From assembly GCA_963806955.1 (NCBI GenBank), contig CAWDZG010000002.1:1612001-1676000 (forward strand): a DNA stretch of 64,000 nucleotides, given 5' to 3'. The notes beneath the pieces were generated by a model that searched no databases, was not told the DNA's origin, and saw only the letters and a program-made list of their open reading frames with translations. A program made the position numbers and the translations under genes. Source of the stretch: Gaiellasilicea sp963806955 (GTDB lineage Bacteria > Actinomycetota > Thermoleophilia > Gaiellales > Gaiellaceae). The number at the start of each line of letters is the position of its first letter. Within the stretch, counting starts at the first letter, position 1. This document shows, piece by piece, positions 36,485 through 44,970 of the stretch.

Positions 36485-39148
36485 TCAGCCGAGCCGGAAG
36501 TACGCGACGGAGCTGCTCGCGCCGTCGATCCGGAGCGTCAACCTGCGGCACGTGCCCGCCCAGGCCGGGTCGGTGGCCCAGTTGACGTGGTACTCGTCGC
36601 CCTTCTGCTTCGGCGACCCGGTCGTCGCGATCGGGCTGGGCCCGCCGGTCGACTTCAGGGTCTCGCAGCTCACCGGCTCGGAGTCGAGCGTGACGGCCTG
36701 GCCCGGCGAGAGCCCCGTGACGGCGTACTTGACCGGGACGGTCGCACCTGCGGTCCGATCGTTCAGCGTCGGCGCCTGCTTGATCGGCGGGCGGAACGCC
36801 CCCGCGGTGGCGGAGCAGGTCGCAGGGACGTCGAAGTTCTCGACGCCGTCCGACCGGTTGTTCGAGCTGCCCTGGCTCGCACCGGTGCCGAGCCCGCGCT
36901 TGGCGAAGCCGCGCCAGATCTCGCACTGGTTCGCCCCACCCGTCAGGGCCTGGTCGGCGGCCAGGATGGCGTCCCGGCCGTCCTGGAAGCCCGGCCGGCA
37001 CGGCTGGAACTTCATCCCGTCGGTGACGAGCTGGATCGCGAGGTTGTTGCCGCCCGTGTACCAGTCGTCATAGACGTTCGCGTTGTAGCCGTACTTCCCG
37101 ACGAGGTTCCAGTAGACCTCCCAGAGCATCGTGTTCCAGACGTAGCCGATGCCGTGCGGCTGGCTGATGTTCACCGTGTCGGCGACGGAGGCGTACGTCG
37201 AGGGGTTGACGCTCATGTCGGTCGTGTACTGCGTCGGCCGGATCCCGACGCCGTCCGCCGGCTGGAAGCTCACGTACGACCCGACACCGCGGCCGGTGGT
37301 GGCCGTGTCCGCGGGGCTCGTCGTCAGCACGAGGGCGTAGTAGTCGCTCCAGCCCTCGCCCATCTGCTCGGCGTTACCGAGGCAGCTCACGGTCGCAGGG
37401 CCGCCCGTGAGGCGGTTCGAGATCCCGTGCCCGTACTCGTGGACGATCACGCCGTTGTCGAGGTCGGAGTCGCGGTCGGGTGCGCCGCCCGTGCCGTCCG
37501 AGATCGTGGCGTTGTTGCCCGGGTTCGCCTTGAACGTGTTGCCGTCGTCGAGCGTGATCATCACGGACGGGATCACGACCGACGGATCGGAGCCGCCCAT
37601 GGCCGTTGCGGGACCCGCGATGTTGTTGACGACGATCGCCGCCTGCGCGCCCGCGTTCTGCGCGTTCTTCACCTTGACGGTGAAGTTGCAGGCGCCGCGG
37701 TCGATCAGCGGGATCGCCCCGGCCGGAACCGCGAACGGCTCGCAGCCGTCCGTCAGCGAGGGCGCGGCGATGCCGTCGTTGATCAGCACGACGTCGCCGG
37801 TGATCGGGCCGGTCGTGACGAGGCTCTCGCCGAAGCCGGCCATCGGGCCGTAGTACGTGTTCCCGGCGAGCGGGCCCGAGTTGACCACGATCGGGTTCGG
37901 GGCCGACGAGCGCCACTCGAACATCTGCATCCGGGGGCGGGTGCCCTCGACGCCGGTGCCGAAGTTGGCGTTGTTGCGTCCGCTGCCGTCCTGGGCCTCG
38001 GCCCGGACGTCGTCGTTGCCGACTCCGCCCTTGCCGTAGTTCGAGACCTGGAAGTTGCCCGCCGGCTCGTCGAAGCCGTAGTTGTGCATGACGTCGTGGA
38101 TGACGTTGTTCCAGTAGAAGAGGTTCGTCACCATTGCGGCCTGCGAGTCGAACGGCCGGCTGTTCAGGTCGAGCGGGAAGTCGAACGTCAGGCTCGGCCC
38201 GCCGTCCGGATCGCTGCCGGGGTCGGCGACGTTGTTGTTGTCGCGGTCTGCGTACGCGTGCACGTTGTTGCCGCGCGTGCGGGTGAACTCCGCTCCGGCG
38301 ATCCCGTTCGTGTCGTGCCAGCCGAACGGGGACGCGCTCGGGTCGGCCGGGTTCTGCACGAGCACCCGGTCGCCGTCACTCGGGCTTTCCAGCGGCAGCG
38401 GGAAGACGCGATAGCTCGCGTTGTCCGTCGCCGGGAACGACGGCAGCGCCGCCGCGGAGGCCGAGGAGGGCGCGACGGCCCGGCCGGTCGCCTTGGCGTC
38501 CTCGTGGATGATCAGGTCGACCTGGCCGAGCGAGGCGCCGGTCTCGGCGTCCACGAACGCGTTCCACCAGTGGTCGGCCTGATCCAGCCGAACGCTCCAG
38601 GCGAGCCGCACGGCGCTGTCGGTGGGGAGCCACACGAGCTCCGCCTCGATCGCGCTCTCCGCGACACCACCGTCGGAGATCGTGGTCCTGTCGGCTGCGC
38701 CGCCCTTCTTGGCCACGACCTTGAATTCCTTCGAGGGCTTCAAGGCGAGCTGGTCGGCTGCAGCCTGGGTGGCTTCGACCGCCGCCTTCTTTGCGTTCTG
38801 GCCCCCCGCGCGCGCGGCGAGGCCGGAGACGAAGCGGTTGCCGGCGCTGACGACGCTGCCGTTGCGGGCGACGTTGACGTTGATCAACCCGTTGAAGACC
38901 TCGATCCCCCGGTGCTGCTGTTGGAGGTAGACGTGGGTGACGCCGGTGTGGGCGCTGACGACGGCGTCGGAGACGGCGACCTCGTTGACGTCGCCGCCCG
39001 TGAGCCCGAGTTGTTGGCGGTTCTTCTTGACGTAGTCGAGCGCGATCTCCGTCGCGCTCGGAGCGGCTCCTGACGACGCCGTCGAGATGGCTACGAGCCC
39101 GGCGAGAACTGCCGCGCCGAGCGTCCGTGCGAAGACGCGGTGCTTCAT
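36485..39148 (-). CDS. secreted M36 (fungalysin) family metallopeptidase
   Basis: An 887-aa exported zinc protease. Signal peptide (about 1-28), an FTP-like propeptide with PepSY-like features (YLQQQHRGIEVFNGLINVNV, WSVRLDQADHWWNAFVDAETG), then the M36 catalytic domain (TNLFYWNNVIHDVMHNYGFDE) interrupted by a PA domain (PAGAIPLIDRGACNFTVKVKNAQNAGAQAAIVVNN). Zinc site HEYGH (about 569-573) with the downstream Glu in EGWSDYYA. A C-terminal Ig-like part ends the protein. ATG 39148 is preferred to GTG 39151; GGGGGAAG precedes it. Its own terminator suggests a monocistronic unit. Confidence 0.92.
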   Translation of the reverse strand: MKHRVFARTLGAAVLAGLVAISTASSGAAPSATEIALDYVKKNRQQLGLTGGDVNEVAVSDAVVSAHTGVTHVYLQQQHRGIEVFNGLINVNVARNGSVVSAGNRFVSGLAARAGGQNAKKAAVEATQAAADQLALKPSKEFKVVAKKGGAADRTTISDGGVAESAIEAELVWLPTDSAVRLAWSVRLDQADHWWNAFVDAETGASLGQVDLIIHEDAKATGRAVAPSSASAAALPSFPATDNASYRVFPLPLESPSDGDRVLVQNPADPSASPFGWHDTNGIAGAEFTRTRGNNVHAYADRDNNNVADPGSDPDGGPSLTFDFPLDLNSRPFDSQAAMVTNLFYWNNVIHDVMHNYGFDEPAGNFQVSNYGKGGVGNDDVRAEAQDGSGRNNANFGTGVEGTRPRMQMFEWRSSAPNPIVVNSGPLAGNTYYGPMAGFGESLVTTGPITGDVVLINDGIAAPSLTDGCEPFAVPAGAIPLIDRGACNFTVKVKNAQNAGAQAAIVVNNIAGPATAMGGSDPSVVIPSVMITLDDGNTFKANPGNNATISDGTGGAPDRDSDLDNGVIVHEYGHGISNRLTGGPATVSCLGNAEQMGEGWSDYYALVLTTSPADTATTGRGVGSYVSFQPADGVGIRPTQYTTDMSVNPSTYASVADTVNISQPHGIGYVWNTMLWEVYWNLVGKYGYNANVYDDWYTGGNNLAIQLVTDGMKFQPCRPGFQDGRDAILAADQALTGGANQCEIWRGFAKRGLGTGASQGSSNNRSDGVENFDVPATCSATAGAFRPPIKQAPTLNDRTAGATVPVKYAVTGLSPGQAVTLDSEPVSCETLKSTGGPSPIATTGSPKQKGDEYHVNWATDPAWAGTCRRLTLRIDGASSSVAYFRLG

Positions 39149-39220
39149 CACTTCCCCCTTCTCTGTGATCCCCGCCGCGATCCTCCCACGTCTGTCGTGC
39201 GGGGAGCAAGCGCGCTCGAA

Positions 39221-40195
39221 CTACTGCAGCGGCTCGTCCGGCTTCTTCGCACTTCGCAGGCCGCGCTCGGAAAGGGCGCGCAGGCCGGCGCTGAACGTCT
39301 GCGGTTCGGGCTCGGGGCGCCCGCCCTCCAGCCGCCGGATGCGAGCCTCGAGCGCCTCGAGGTCGGGTGAGGCTGCAGGAGTCTCGTGGGCGGACACCTT
39401 TCGCTCGCGAGCCGCGACGGTCGCTTCGCGTTCGGCGAGCGCGTCGCTCCGCTCCGCGAGCTCGGCCCGGGTGCGGACGAACGCCTGCTCGGCGGCCCGC
39501 AGCTCGGCGAGCCTGGCTTCGACCGCTGCGAGCTCTTCGGCCGCCGGGGCCGGCGGTTCGCCGAGCGGCTCCTCGCTGGCATGCTCCAGCTCCTCCGCGT
39601 GTGCCGCGAGCTCCGCGGCTCCTGCCTCGAGCACGGCCTCACGCTCGACGAGGCCGAGCTCCTGCTCGGCGAACGCCGCCTCGCGTGCGGCGGCGGCGTC
39701 CTCACGAGCCGCGGCCGCGGCCTCGCGTTCCGCCAGGCCGGCCTCGCGCTCGTCGAGCTCGACGGTCCGGGTCGCGAGCTCCTCGGCGCGGCCGTCCTCG
39801 AGCGGCGCGTCGTGCGTCTGCGGCGCCGGCTGAGCGGGCGCCGCGACCGTCTGCTCGCGCTCGTCGAGCGACGCCTCGCGGGCGTCGAGCTCTGCGCGTC
39901 GTGCGTCCAGCGCGGTTCGCGCCTCCTTCGCCTCGGCCAGCCGCAGCCGCACCGAGTCGAGGCGGGAGCCGCGCGTCTCGGCGCCGTCGAGCTTCTGCTC
40001 GCGCCGCTCGACCCGCGCGAGCGCGTCGGCGAGCTCTTTCTCCCTCAGCTGCACCTGGGTGACGCGTTCGGAGAGCGAACGCTTGAGCGCAGCGATCTCC
40101 GCCTCGGCTTCGGTCTGGCGACGGCGCAGCGACTCCCGCTCCGACTCCAGGTCGGAGGACTCGTCGTCTCGATCGAGCAAGCCCCTCAGGCCCAT
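39221..40195 (-). CDS. long coiled-coil protein
   Basis: A 324-aa protein that is almost entirely predicted coiled coil: repeated heptads rich in Glu, Arg, Ala and Leu (LREKELADALARVERREQKL, LDEREAGLAEREAAAAAREDAAAAREAAF). It has no signal peptide or membrane segment. A non-helical C-terminal tail ends SAKKPDEPLQ. It lies 22 nt downstream of the 80-aa gene at 40218-40460. Low-complexity composition means similarity to known families would be unreliable; a cytoskeletal or scaffolding role is a guess. Confidence 0.75.
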   Translation of the reverse strand: MGLRGLLDRDDESSDLESERESLRRRQTEAEAEIAALKRSLSERVTQVQLREKELADALARVERREQKLDGAETRGSRLDSVRLRLAEAKEARTALDARRAELDAREASLDEREQTVAAPAQPAPQTHDAPLEDGRAEELATRTVELDEREAGLAEREAAAAAREDAAAAREAAFAEQELGLVEREAVLEAGAAELAAHAEELEHASEEPLGEPPAPAAEELAAVEARLAELRAAEQAFVRTRAELAERSDALAEREATVAARERKVSAHETPAASPDLEALEARIRRLEGGRPEPEPQTFSAGLRALSERGLRSAKKPDEPLQ

Positions 40196-40217
40196 CTAGG
40201 GCCCGATGGTACTCGAG

Positions 40218-40460
40218 CTACGCGGCGCGCTCCAGACGCTCTTCCTGGCGGGCCCGGCGCACGATGTCGTCGCGCTCGCCGAAGCGGATACGCGCGCGCT
40301 CGGCCCGGTGCTCGTCCCAGAGCGTCAGCAGCTGCTCGTCGATGTGCTTGATCTCGTCCACCACAGCCTGCTCGCGCCCGTGGGACAGGCTCTGCCACAG
40401 CTCCCCACGGACCTCGCTCAGGCGCTCGATCTCGGCGTGGATCTCAGGAATCGTCCTCAT
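40218..40460 (-). CDS. small helical protein, DUF2630-like
   Basis: An 80-aa charged helical protein (RTIPEIHAEIERLSEVRGELW.., IDEQLLTLWDEHRAERARIRFGE). Size and the pattern of a helix pair with a central L-x-x-LWD..RR/RA resemble DUF2630, a small actinobacterial family of unknown function; this match is by eye. ATG 40460 is preceded by AAAGGAGAC, a strong Shine-Dalgarno. Probably the first gene of an operon with the coiled-coil protein. Confidence 0.65.
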   Translation of the reverse strand: MRTIPEIHAEIERLSEVRGELWQSLSHGREQAVVDEIKHIDEQLLTLWDEHRAERARIRFGERDDIVRRARQEERLERAA

Positions 40461-40530
40461 GTCTCCTTTGAACGCAGCGCGAGGCTCGCCGATTCCTGGA
40501 CGGCTTCCTCTCAACACAAACGCAACAGAA

Positions 40531-40560
40531 TTGACTCGCGAGTCAACCCGGACGTACGCT
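40531..40560 (+). promoter_or_regulatory. promoter with 16-bp palindromic operator, secreted hydrolase gene
   Basis: TTGACTCGCGAGTCAA (40531-40546) is a perfect 16-bp palindrome whose left end is a good -35 (TTGACT). TACGCT at 40555-40560 is an 18-bp-spaced -10. Such palindromes are typical of TetR-family operators. The cognate regulator is not adjacent. The site also lies upstream of the divergent 80-aa gene. Confidence 0.65.
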
Positions 40561-40596
40561 GAGCGTTCAGGGGGATCGACCGAGGGAGGGAAAGTC

Positions 40597-41844
40597 GTGC
40601 TCAAGAGATGTGCGCTCGCGCTCGCCGCCGTGTTCCTGCTGGCGGTTCCCGCGGCCCAGGCAGCGCCGACCGAGCTCACCGGCGAGCTCAACGGCGCGCC
40701 GTATCGGATCGTGGTGCCGGACAACTGGAACGGCACCCTCGTCGTCCACGCCCACGGCTATCGCGACCTGGCCGACCATCCCGGCGAGGTCGACGATCGC
40801 AGCGCACCCGCCGCTCCCGTCGCGGCGCTCGAGCCCACACTGCTCGCGATGGGGTATGCGCTCGCAGGCTCGGCCTACAGCTCGAACGGCTGGGCTGTGC
40901 AGGAAGGAATCGGCGACACCAAGCGCCTCGTCTCGCGCTTCCGCGCGGCCGTCGGCAAGCCGAGCCGGACGCTGCTCTGGGGCTTCTCGATGGGCTCCGT
41001 GATCACGTATGCCCTGGCGGAGCAGACGGCCGGCCACTTCGACGGCTATCTGGCCGCCTGTGCCGTCGGCGCCGGCGCGAGCCGTGCCTGGGACGGTGCG
41101 GGCGTGACCTCGCTCGCCTACGACGCCGCCTTCGGCTGGCCCGCTGCCTGGGGCAGTGTCGGCGACGTCGACGACACCATCGACTTCGACACCACCGTGC
41201 TGGCGAAGATGATCCCGGAGGTCTCGAACCCGGCCAACTTCGGCAAGTTCGAGTTCATCCGGCTCGTCACCGGGGCGGCCCCGTCGGCGTTCCCGTCGCC
41301 GAGTTACCCGAGCTGGATCCTGACGAACATGTACTTCGCCACCGAGGCTCGCGCCGAGCTCGAGCGCCGCGCCGGCGGGCCGGTTGTCCAGAACCTGACG
41401 CACACGTACTCGTTGTCGGCGGGCGACAAGTTCTATCTCGCCCTCCTCGGCGTCGACGCCGACTGGCTGCTGGCGCAGATGAACGCACGGCGGACGATCG
41501 CGGCGGCGCCGTTCTCGCAGAACTACGTCGAGCACTGGGCCGACTACAGCGGCAAGATCAAGAAGCCGCTACTGGCGATCCACACCCAGACGGACACGCT
41601 TGTGCCCGTCTCGCACGACTCGGCGTACGCCGCGACCGTCGCCACGGCAGGGCGCAGCGACCTGCTCGCGCAGACGTTCACGACGGGCATCGGCCACTGC
41701 AACTTCACCGGCCCGCAGCTGGTGACGGCGCTGACGGCGCTCGACGGCTGGGTGGCGACCGGCACGAAGCCGGGTGCGACCTCGTTCCCGGCGGCGCTCG
41801 GGTTCATCCCCGGGTTCGTCGCGCCGGCCTGGCCGCAGCCCTAG
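40597..41844 (+). CDS. secreted alpha/beta hydrolase
   Basis: A 415-aa exported hydrolase. Signal peptide about 1-22 (ALALAAVFLLAVPAAQAA). Catalytic triad inferred: Ser131 in GFSMGS, Asp333 in HTQTDTLVP, His367 in GIGHCNF; oxyanion region VVHAHGYRD. An insertion between strands (about 165-300) forms a lid. GTG 40597 follows GAGGGAGGG. Substrate unknown; similar secreted proteins are annotated as esterases or tannase-like hydrolases. Controlled by the palindromic promoter at 40531-40560. Confidence 0.85.
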   Translation: MLKRCALALAAVFLLAVPAAQAAPTELTGELNGAPYRIVVPDNWNGTLVVHAHGYRDLADHPGEVDDRSAPAAPVAALEPTLLAMGYALAGSAYSSNGWAVQEGIGDTKRLVSRFRAAVGKPSRTLLWGFSMGSVITYALAEQTAGHFDGYLAACAVGAGASRAWDGAGVTSLAYDAAFGWPAAWGSVGDVDDTIDFDTTVLAKMIPEVSNPANFGKFEFIRLVTGAAPSAFPSPSYPSWILTNMYFATEARAELERRAGGPVVQNLTHTYSLSAGDKFYLALLGVDADWLLAQMNARRTIAAAPFSQNYVEHWADYSGKIKKPLLAIHTQTDTLVPVSHDSAYAATVATAGRSDLLAQTFTTGIGHCNFTGPQLVTALTALDGWVATGTKPGATSFPAALGFIPGFVAPAWPQP

Positions 41845-41869
41845 ACCTGGGGAAGCCGGATCGCCGACC

Positions 41870-42172
41870 TCACTCGTAACCGAGGTCGGCGATCTGGCCC
41901 TCGTCCATGCCGAAGTAGTGCGCGAGCTCGTGCAGGACGGTGATCCGGATCTGCTCCTCGAGCTCGGCCGGGTCGTCGAAGTCCTCGACGAGCGGGCGAC
42001 GGTAGATCGAGATCTTCGCCGGCATGTACTCCGGCCAGTCGAAGAGGCCGTAGAGGTCGGGCTCCTCGGTGTTCTCCTCCTCGATCACGACCGCGACGTT
42101 GTCGAGCGCGGCCGCGAGCTTCGGCGGCAGCAAGTCGAGTGCGACGCGGACGTGCTCCTCGAAGCCGGCCAT
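41870..42172 (-). CDS. zincin-like metallopeptidase family protein
   Basis: A 100-aa protein of the small actinobacterial minimal-zincin family (Pfam Zincin_1-like). FEEHVRVALDLLPPKLAAALDNVAVVIEEE precedes LYGLFDWPEYMPAKISIYRRPL and the zinc motif HELAHYFGMDE (H-E-x-x-H..D/E). Cytoplasmic, with no signal peptide. ATG 42172 shares 1 nt with the rhomboid stop (TGATG), so the two proteases are co-translated. Confidence 0.88.
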   Translation of the reverse strand: MAGFEEHVRVALDLLPPKLAAALDNVAVVIEEENTEEPDLYGLFDWPEYMPAKISIYRRPLVEDFDDPAELEEQIRITVLHELAHYFGMDEGQIADLGYE

Positions 42173-42852
42173 CAGTGCGTCGGCGCGAGCGGACGCCGTT
42201 GCTGCGCGACCTTGACGAGGAGCGCGCCGAAGACGAAGCCGCCGATGTGGGCGAAGAACGCGACTCCGCCGCCCTGCTCGGGGTGGGCGATCGAGGCGCC
42301 GCCGTCGAGCAGCTGGAAGCCGAACCAGATCAGCAGGAAGAGCATCGCCGGCACCTCGCGCAGGACGAAGAAGATCACCGTGAGGACCTTCGCGCGGGGT
42401 AGCAGCACGAGGTAGGCCCCGAGCACCGCCGAGATCGCGCCGCTCGCGCCCACGTTCGGGATCGTCGCGTCCGCCTGGGTCGCGTACGCGAGCGTGACGA
42501 ACGTCTGCAGCGCCGTCGCCGCCAGGCCGCCCGCGACGTAGAAGGCGAGGAAGCGCACCTTGCCGAGCGCGTCCTCGACGTTGTTGCCGAAGATCCAGAG
42601 GAAGAGCATGTTCCCGAGCAGGTGCGCCCAGCTGCCGTGCATGAACATCGACGTGAACGCCGTCAGCGGCCAGCTCTCGCCGACCGTCGCGCACGAGCCC
42701 TCGATCTCGCACGGGTGGTAGGCGAGCTCGTCCACAGAGCCCTGCAGGTCGGGGAGCTGGTACAGCACCCAGACGAGCACGTTGGCGACGATCAGCGCGT
42801 AGGTGACGAGCGGCAGCGTCCGGGTCGGCACGTTGTCCCGGAGCGGCAGCAC
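42172..42852 (-). CDS. rhomboid family intramembrane serine protease
   Basis: A 226-aa membrane protease with six hydrophobic helices. The conserved HGSWAHLLGNMLFLWIFG (helix 2), catalytic Ser in VGASGAISA (helix 4) and catalytic His in FFAHIGGFVFG (helix 6) are all present, so it should be active. A loop between helix 1 and 2 carries two Cys (HPCEIEGSC). GTG 42852 is preceded by TACGAT 6 nt upstream, indicating leaderless transcription. Confidence 0.93.
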   Translation of the reverse strand: MLPLRDNVPTRTLPLVTYALIVANVLVWVLYQLPDLQGSVDELAYHPCEIEGSCATVGESWPLTAFTSMFMHGSWAHLLGNMLFLWIFGNNVEDALGKVRFLAFYVAGGLAATALQTFVTLAYATQADATIPNVGASGAISAVLGAYLVLLPRAKVLTVIFFVLREVPAMLFLLIWFGFQLLDGGASIAHPEQGGGVAFFAHIGGFVFGALLVKVAQQRRPLAPTH

Positions 42853-42858
42853 GGTTGG

Positions 42859-42864
42859 ATCGTA
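42859..42864 (-). promoter_or_regulatory. -10 box for the rhomboid gene (candidate leaderless promoter)
   Basis: TACGAT on the minus strand ends 6 nt before GTG 42852; no Shine-Dalgarno is present. Confidence 0.45.
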
Positions 42865-42904
42865 CTGCCCGCCGCCACCGTGCAGCGAGACCGCCCGTAC
42901 GCGT

Positions 42905-42910
42905 TAGAGT
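42905..42910 (+). promoter_or_regulatory. -10 box for the ferritin gene (candidate leaderless promoter)
   Basis: TAGAGT ends 6 nt before ATG 42917; no Shine-Dalgarno is present and no clear -35 is seen. Confidence 0.45.
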
Positions 42911-42916
42911 CGGTCG

Positions 42917-43444
42917 ATGGCACCGTTCCCGGATGGGTTGAACGAGCAGGTCGGCTACGAGTTCGCCGCGTCGCAGCAGTACGTCGCGATCGCGGTGCAC
43001 TACGACGCGCAGACGCTCCCTCGCCTGGCCGCGCACTTCTACCGCCAGGCGGTCGAGGAGCGAAACCACGCGATGATGATCATCCAGTACCTGCTCGACG
43101 CCGACCAGCAGGTCGCGATCCCGGGTGTCGCGGCGCCGCAGACCGAGTTCGCGGACGTCGTCGAGCCGGTGCGGCTCGCGCTCGAGCAGGAGAAGCGCGT
43201 CACCGAGCAGATCTCCGACCTCGCGAAGCTCGCACGCGCGGAGGGCGATCTCGTCGGCGAGCAGTTCCTGCACTGGTTCCTGCAGGAGCAGCGCGAGGAG
43301 GTCTCGTCTATGGGCGCCCTGCTCACGGTCGTGGAGCGCTCGCGCGACAACGTGATGCTGATCGAGGACTACCTCGCCCGTGAGAGCGGGGGCGAGAACG
43401 TGCTCGAGGCCGGGGCACCCCCGGCCGCGGGCGGCGCGCTCTGA
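42917..43444 (+). CDS. ferritin (non-heme, BfrB-like)
   Basis: A 175-aa four-helix-bundle iron store. Diiron ligand positions can be read: Glu in GYEFAASQQY (helix A), E-x-x-H in VEERNHAMMI (helix B), Glu in LEQEKRVTEQI (helix C) and the helix-C/D region FLHWFLQEQREE. The first residues lack a targeting signal. The C-terminus has a flexible Ala/Gly/Pro tail. TAGAGT 6 nt before ATG implies a leaderless transcript. Convergent with the peptidase gene 4 nt away. Confidence 0.92.
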   Translation: MAPFPDGLNEQVGYEFAASQQYVAIAVHYDAQTLPRLAAHFYRQAVEERNHAMMIIQYLLDADQQVAIPGVAAPQTEFADVVEPVRLALEQEKRVTEQISDLAKLARAEGDLVGEQFLHWFLQEQREEVSSMGALLTVVERSRDNVMLIEDYLARESGGENVLEAGAPPAAGGAL

Positions 43445-43448
43445 CCGC

Positions 43449-44951
43449 CTAGCGGGCCGGAGTGGGGATGGCCTCGCGGACGGCCTCGGCGACGGCTTCC
43501 AGCTCGACCGCGGCGCCGGTGACGTCTTTCAGGAGCTCGTCCGCCGTCGGCTTCTGGCCGAGACTCCAGAGCTCGACGAGCAGCGACCCCGCCTCGCGGC
43601 GCTTGAACCAGGTCGTGCCGAACTCCTCGCGCAGGAAGCTCGTCATCTGCGCCGCGAACGCCCAGGCGCGCAGATACGAGGTGACGTAGTAGCCGGGGTC
43701 GATGTCGGCGAGGTAGTCCGTCGGGCTCGGATCGACCTTGAGCGCGTCGCCGACGATCTCGACGTAGCGGCTCTGCATCTGCGTGGGGTCGGCGGCGGCG
43801 TGGAACTCGAGCTCATAGAGGAGCTTGGCGCAGTAGCGCCGCACGTAGAAGAGGAGCTGCACTGCGCCCTCGGCTGCGAACGCCTCGGGCCGCGGGAAGT
43901 CGAGCATGCTCGTGAGCCACGCGCGGTCGTCGATCAGGTGGTCGAAGAGCATCGCCCAGCCCTCGGTGACCGCGTTGTCGCCGAGCCGCTTCTCCTCCAT
44001 CCGCAGGTCGGGCGACGTGAAGGCGAAGTGCTCGGTGTGGCCGGCCTCGTGGAAGAGGGCGTACCAGTCGTCCGGGCCGCCCTGCGGCTGGATCACGAGC
44101 ATCACCTTGTCCGGGATCTCGATCGGCGCGCAGAACGCGCGCGGGCTCTTCGTCGGACGCTCCTCGACGTCCAGGTGCACGTTCGCCTGCGCGTCGAGGT
44201 CGATCCCGAGATTCGCCAGCGTGCCGCGGAGCGCGGGCAGCATCTTGGCGGCCGGGAACGCATCGTCCCAGCTGGCGCCCCGGAAGAAGCGGCGCAGGTC
44301 GTGACGCTCGGCCTCGGCGAGCCCGATCCCGACTCGCTCGCGGAGGACGCGGTCGATCGAGTCCTCGTACAACCGCTCGGTCGAGTCGAGGAAGGCACGG
44401 CACTGGCCGGCGAGCCCTTCGAGGTCGTAGCCAAACCGGTCGCGGTAGAGCTGGAAGTAGTTCGGGGCACCGAGCTCCGGCACGGCGCGCTGTGTCACGT
44501 GCACGGCGTCGAGATAGAGCGGGTTCATGTGCTCGTCGGTGAGCTCGTTGCGCGCGCTCTCGAGCCGTGCTCGCGTCTCGCGCTCGGCCGTGTTCGCGAT
44601 CGTCGGCGGCAGCATCCGGTACCCGACCGTGCCGCCGTCGTGAGGAACCTCGAGCGTCGTCTCGTGGGCGGCGATCTGCTCGGCGTGACCGCGGGTCAGC
44701 TCGCCCAGATAGCCCTCGCAGGCGAAGCGGAAGAGCTCGAGGTTCTCGCGCCCGTGCACCGCGGTGCCGAGCCGCTGCACGGTCGCCAGCTCGGTCAGGT
44801 CGGCGTGGCGCTCGTAGATCGCGCGCAGCTCGAAGTCCGGCTTCAGGCCGGCGTAGTGGAGGTAGTACTCCTCGTCGAGCTCCGCGATGAAGCGGTCTGC
44901 GCCCTCTCGGTACCCGTCCAGCTCGCGGTCGCTCGGTGCCGTCTCGCTCAC
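43449..44951 (-). CDS. M3-like zinc metallopeptidase
   Basis: A 500-aa, mostly helical peptidase. The zinc motif HEAGH is at 301-305 (YALFHEAGHTEHFAF), followed by NAVTEGWAMLFDHL with the third Glu ligand. Overall resemblance is to oligoendopeptidase/thimet-type (M3) or M32-like gluzincins; assignment to M3 is by motif layout. No signal peptide, so probably cytoplasmic peptide breakdown. GTG 44951 follows TATCCT by 7 nt. It is divergent from yjbQ across only 19 bp. Confidence 0.8.
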   Translation of the reverse strand: MSETAPSDRELDGYREGADRFIAELDEEYYLHYAGLKPDFELRAIYERHADLTELATVQRLGTAVHGRENLELFRFACEGYLGELTRGHAEQIAAHETTLEVPHDGGTVGYRMLPPTIANTAERETRARLESARNELTDEHMNPLYLDAVHVTQRAVPELGAPNYFQLYRDRFGYDLEGLAGQCRAFLDSTERLYEDSIDRVLRERVGIGLAEAERHDLRRFFRGASWDDAFPAAKMLPALRGTLANLGIDLDAQANVHLDVEERPTKSPRAFCAPIEIPDKVMLVIQPQGGPDDWYALFHEAGHTEHFAFTSPDLRMEEKRLGDNAVTEGWAMLFDHLIDDRAWLTSMLDFPRPEAFAAEGAVQLLFYVRRYCAKLLYELEFHAAADPTQMQSRYVEIVGDALKVDPSPTDYLADIDPGYYVTSYLRAWAFAAQMTSFLREEFGTTWFKRREAGSLLVELWSLGQKPTADELLKDVTGAAVELEAVAEAVREAIPTPAR

Positions 44952-44957
44952 GCGGCC

Positions 44958-44964
44958 TAGGATA
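44958..44964. promoter_or_regulatory. overlapping bidirectional -10 boxes between the M3 peptidase and yjbQ
   Basis: The 7-bp TAGGATA reads TAGGAT on the plus strand (7 nt before GTG 44971) and TATCCT on the minus strand (7 nt before GTG 44951). The whole intergenic region is 19 bp, so both transcripts must be leaderless if both boxes are used. Confidence 0.5.
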
Positions 44965-44970
44965 CGCGCC

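Noticed and set aside
36587..39073. 828-codon plus-strand frame opposite the M36 protease
   Set aside because: Antisense shadow with Val/Arg/Asp-biased composition; the protease on the minus strand has all its motifs.
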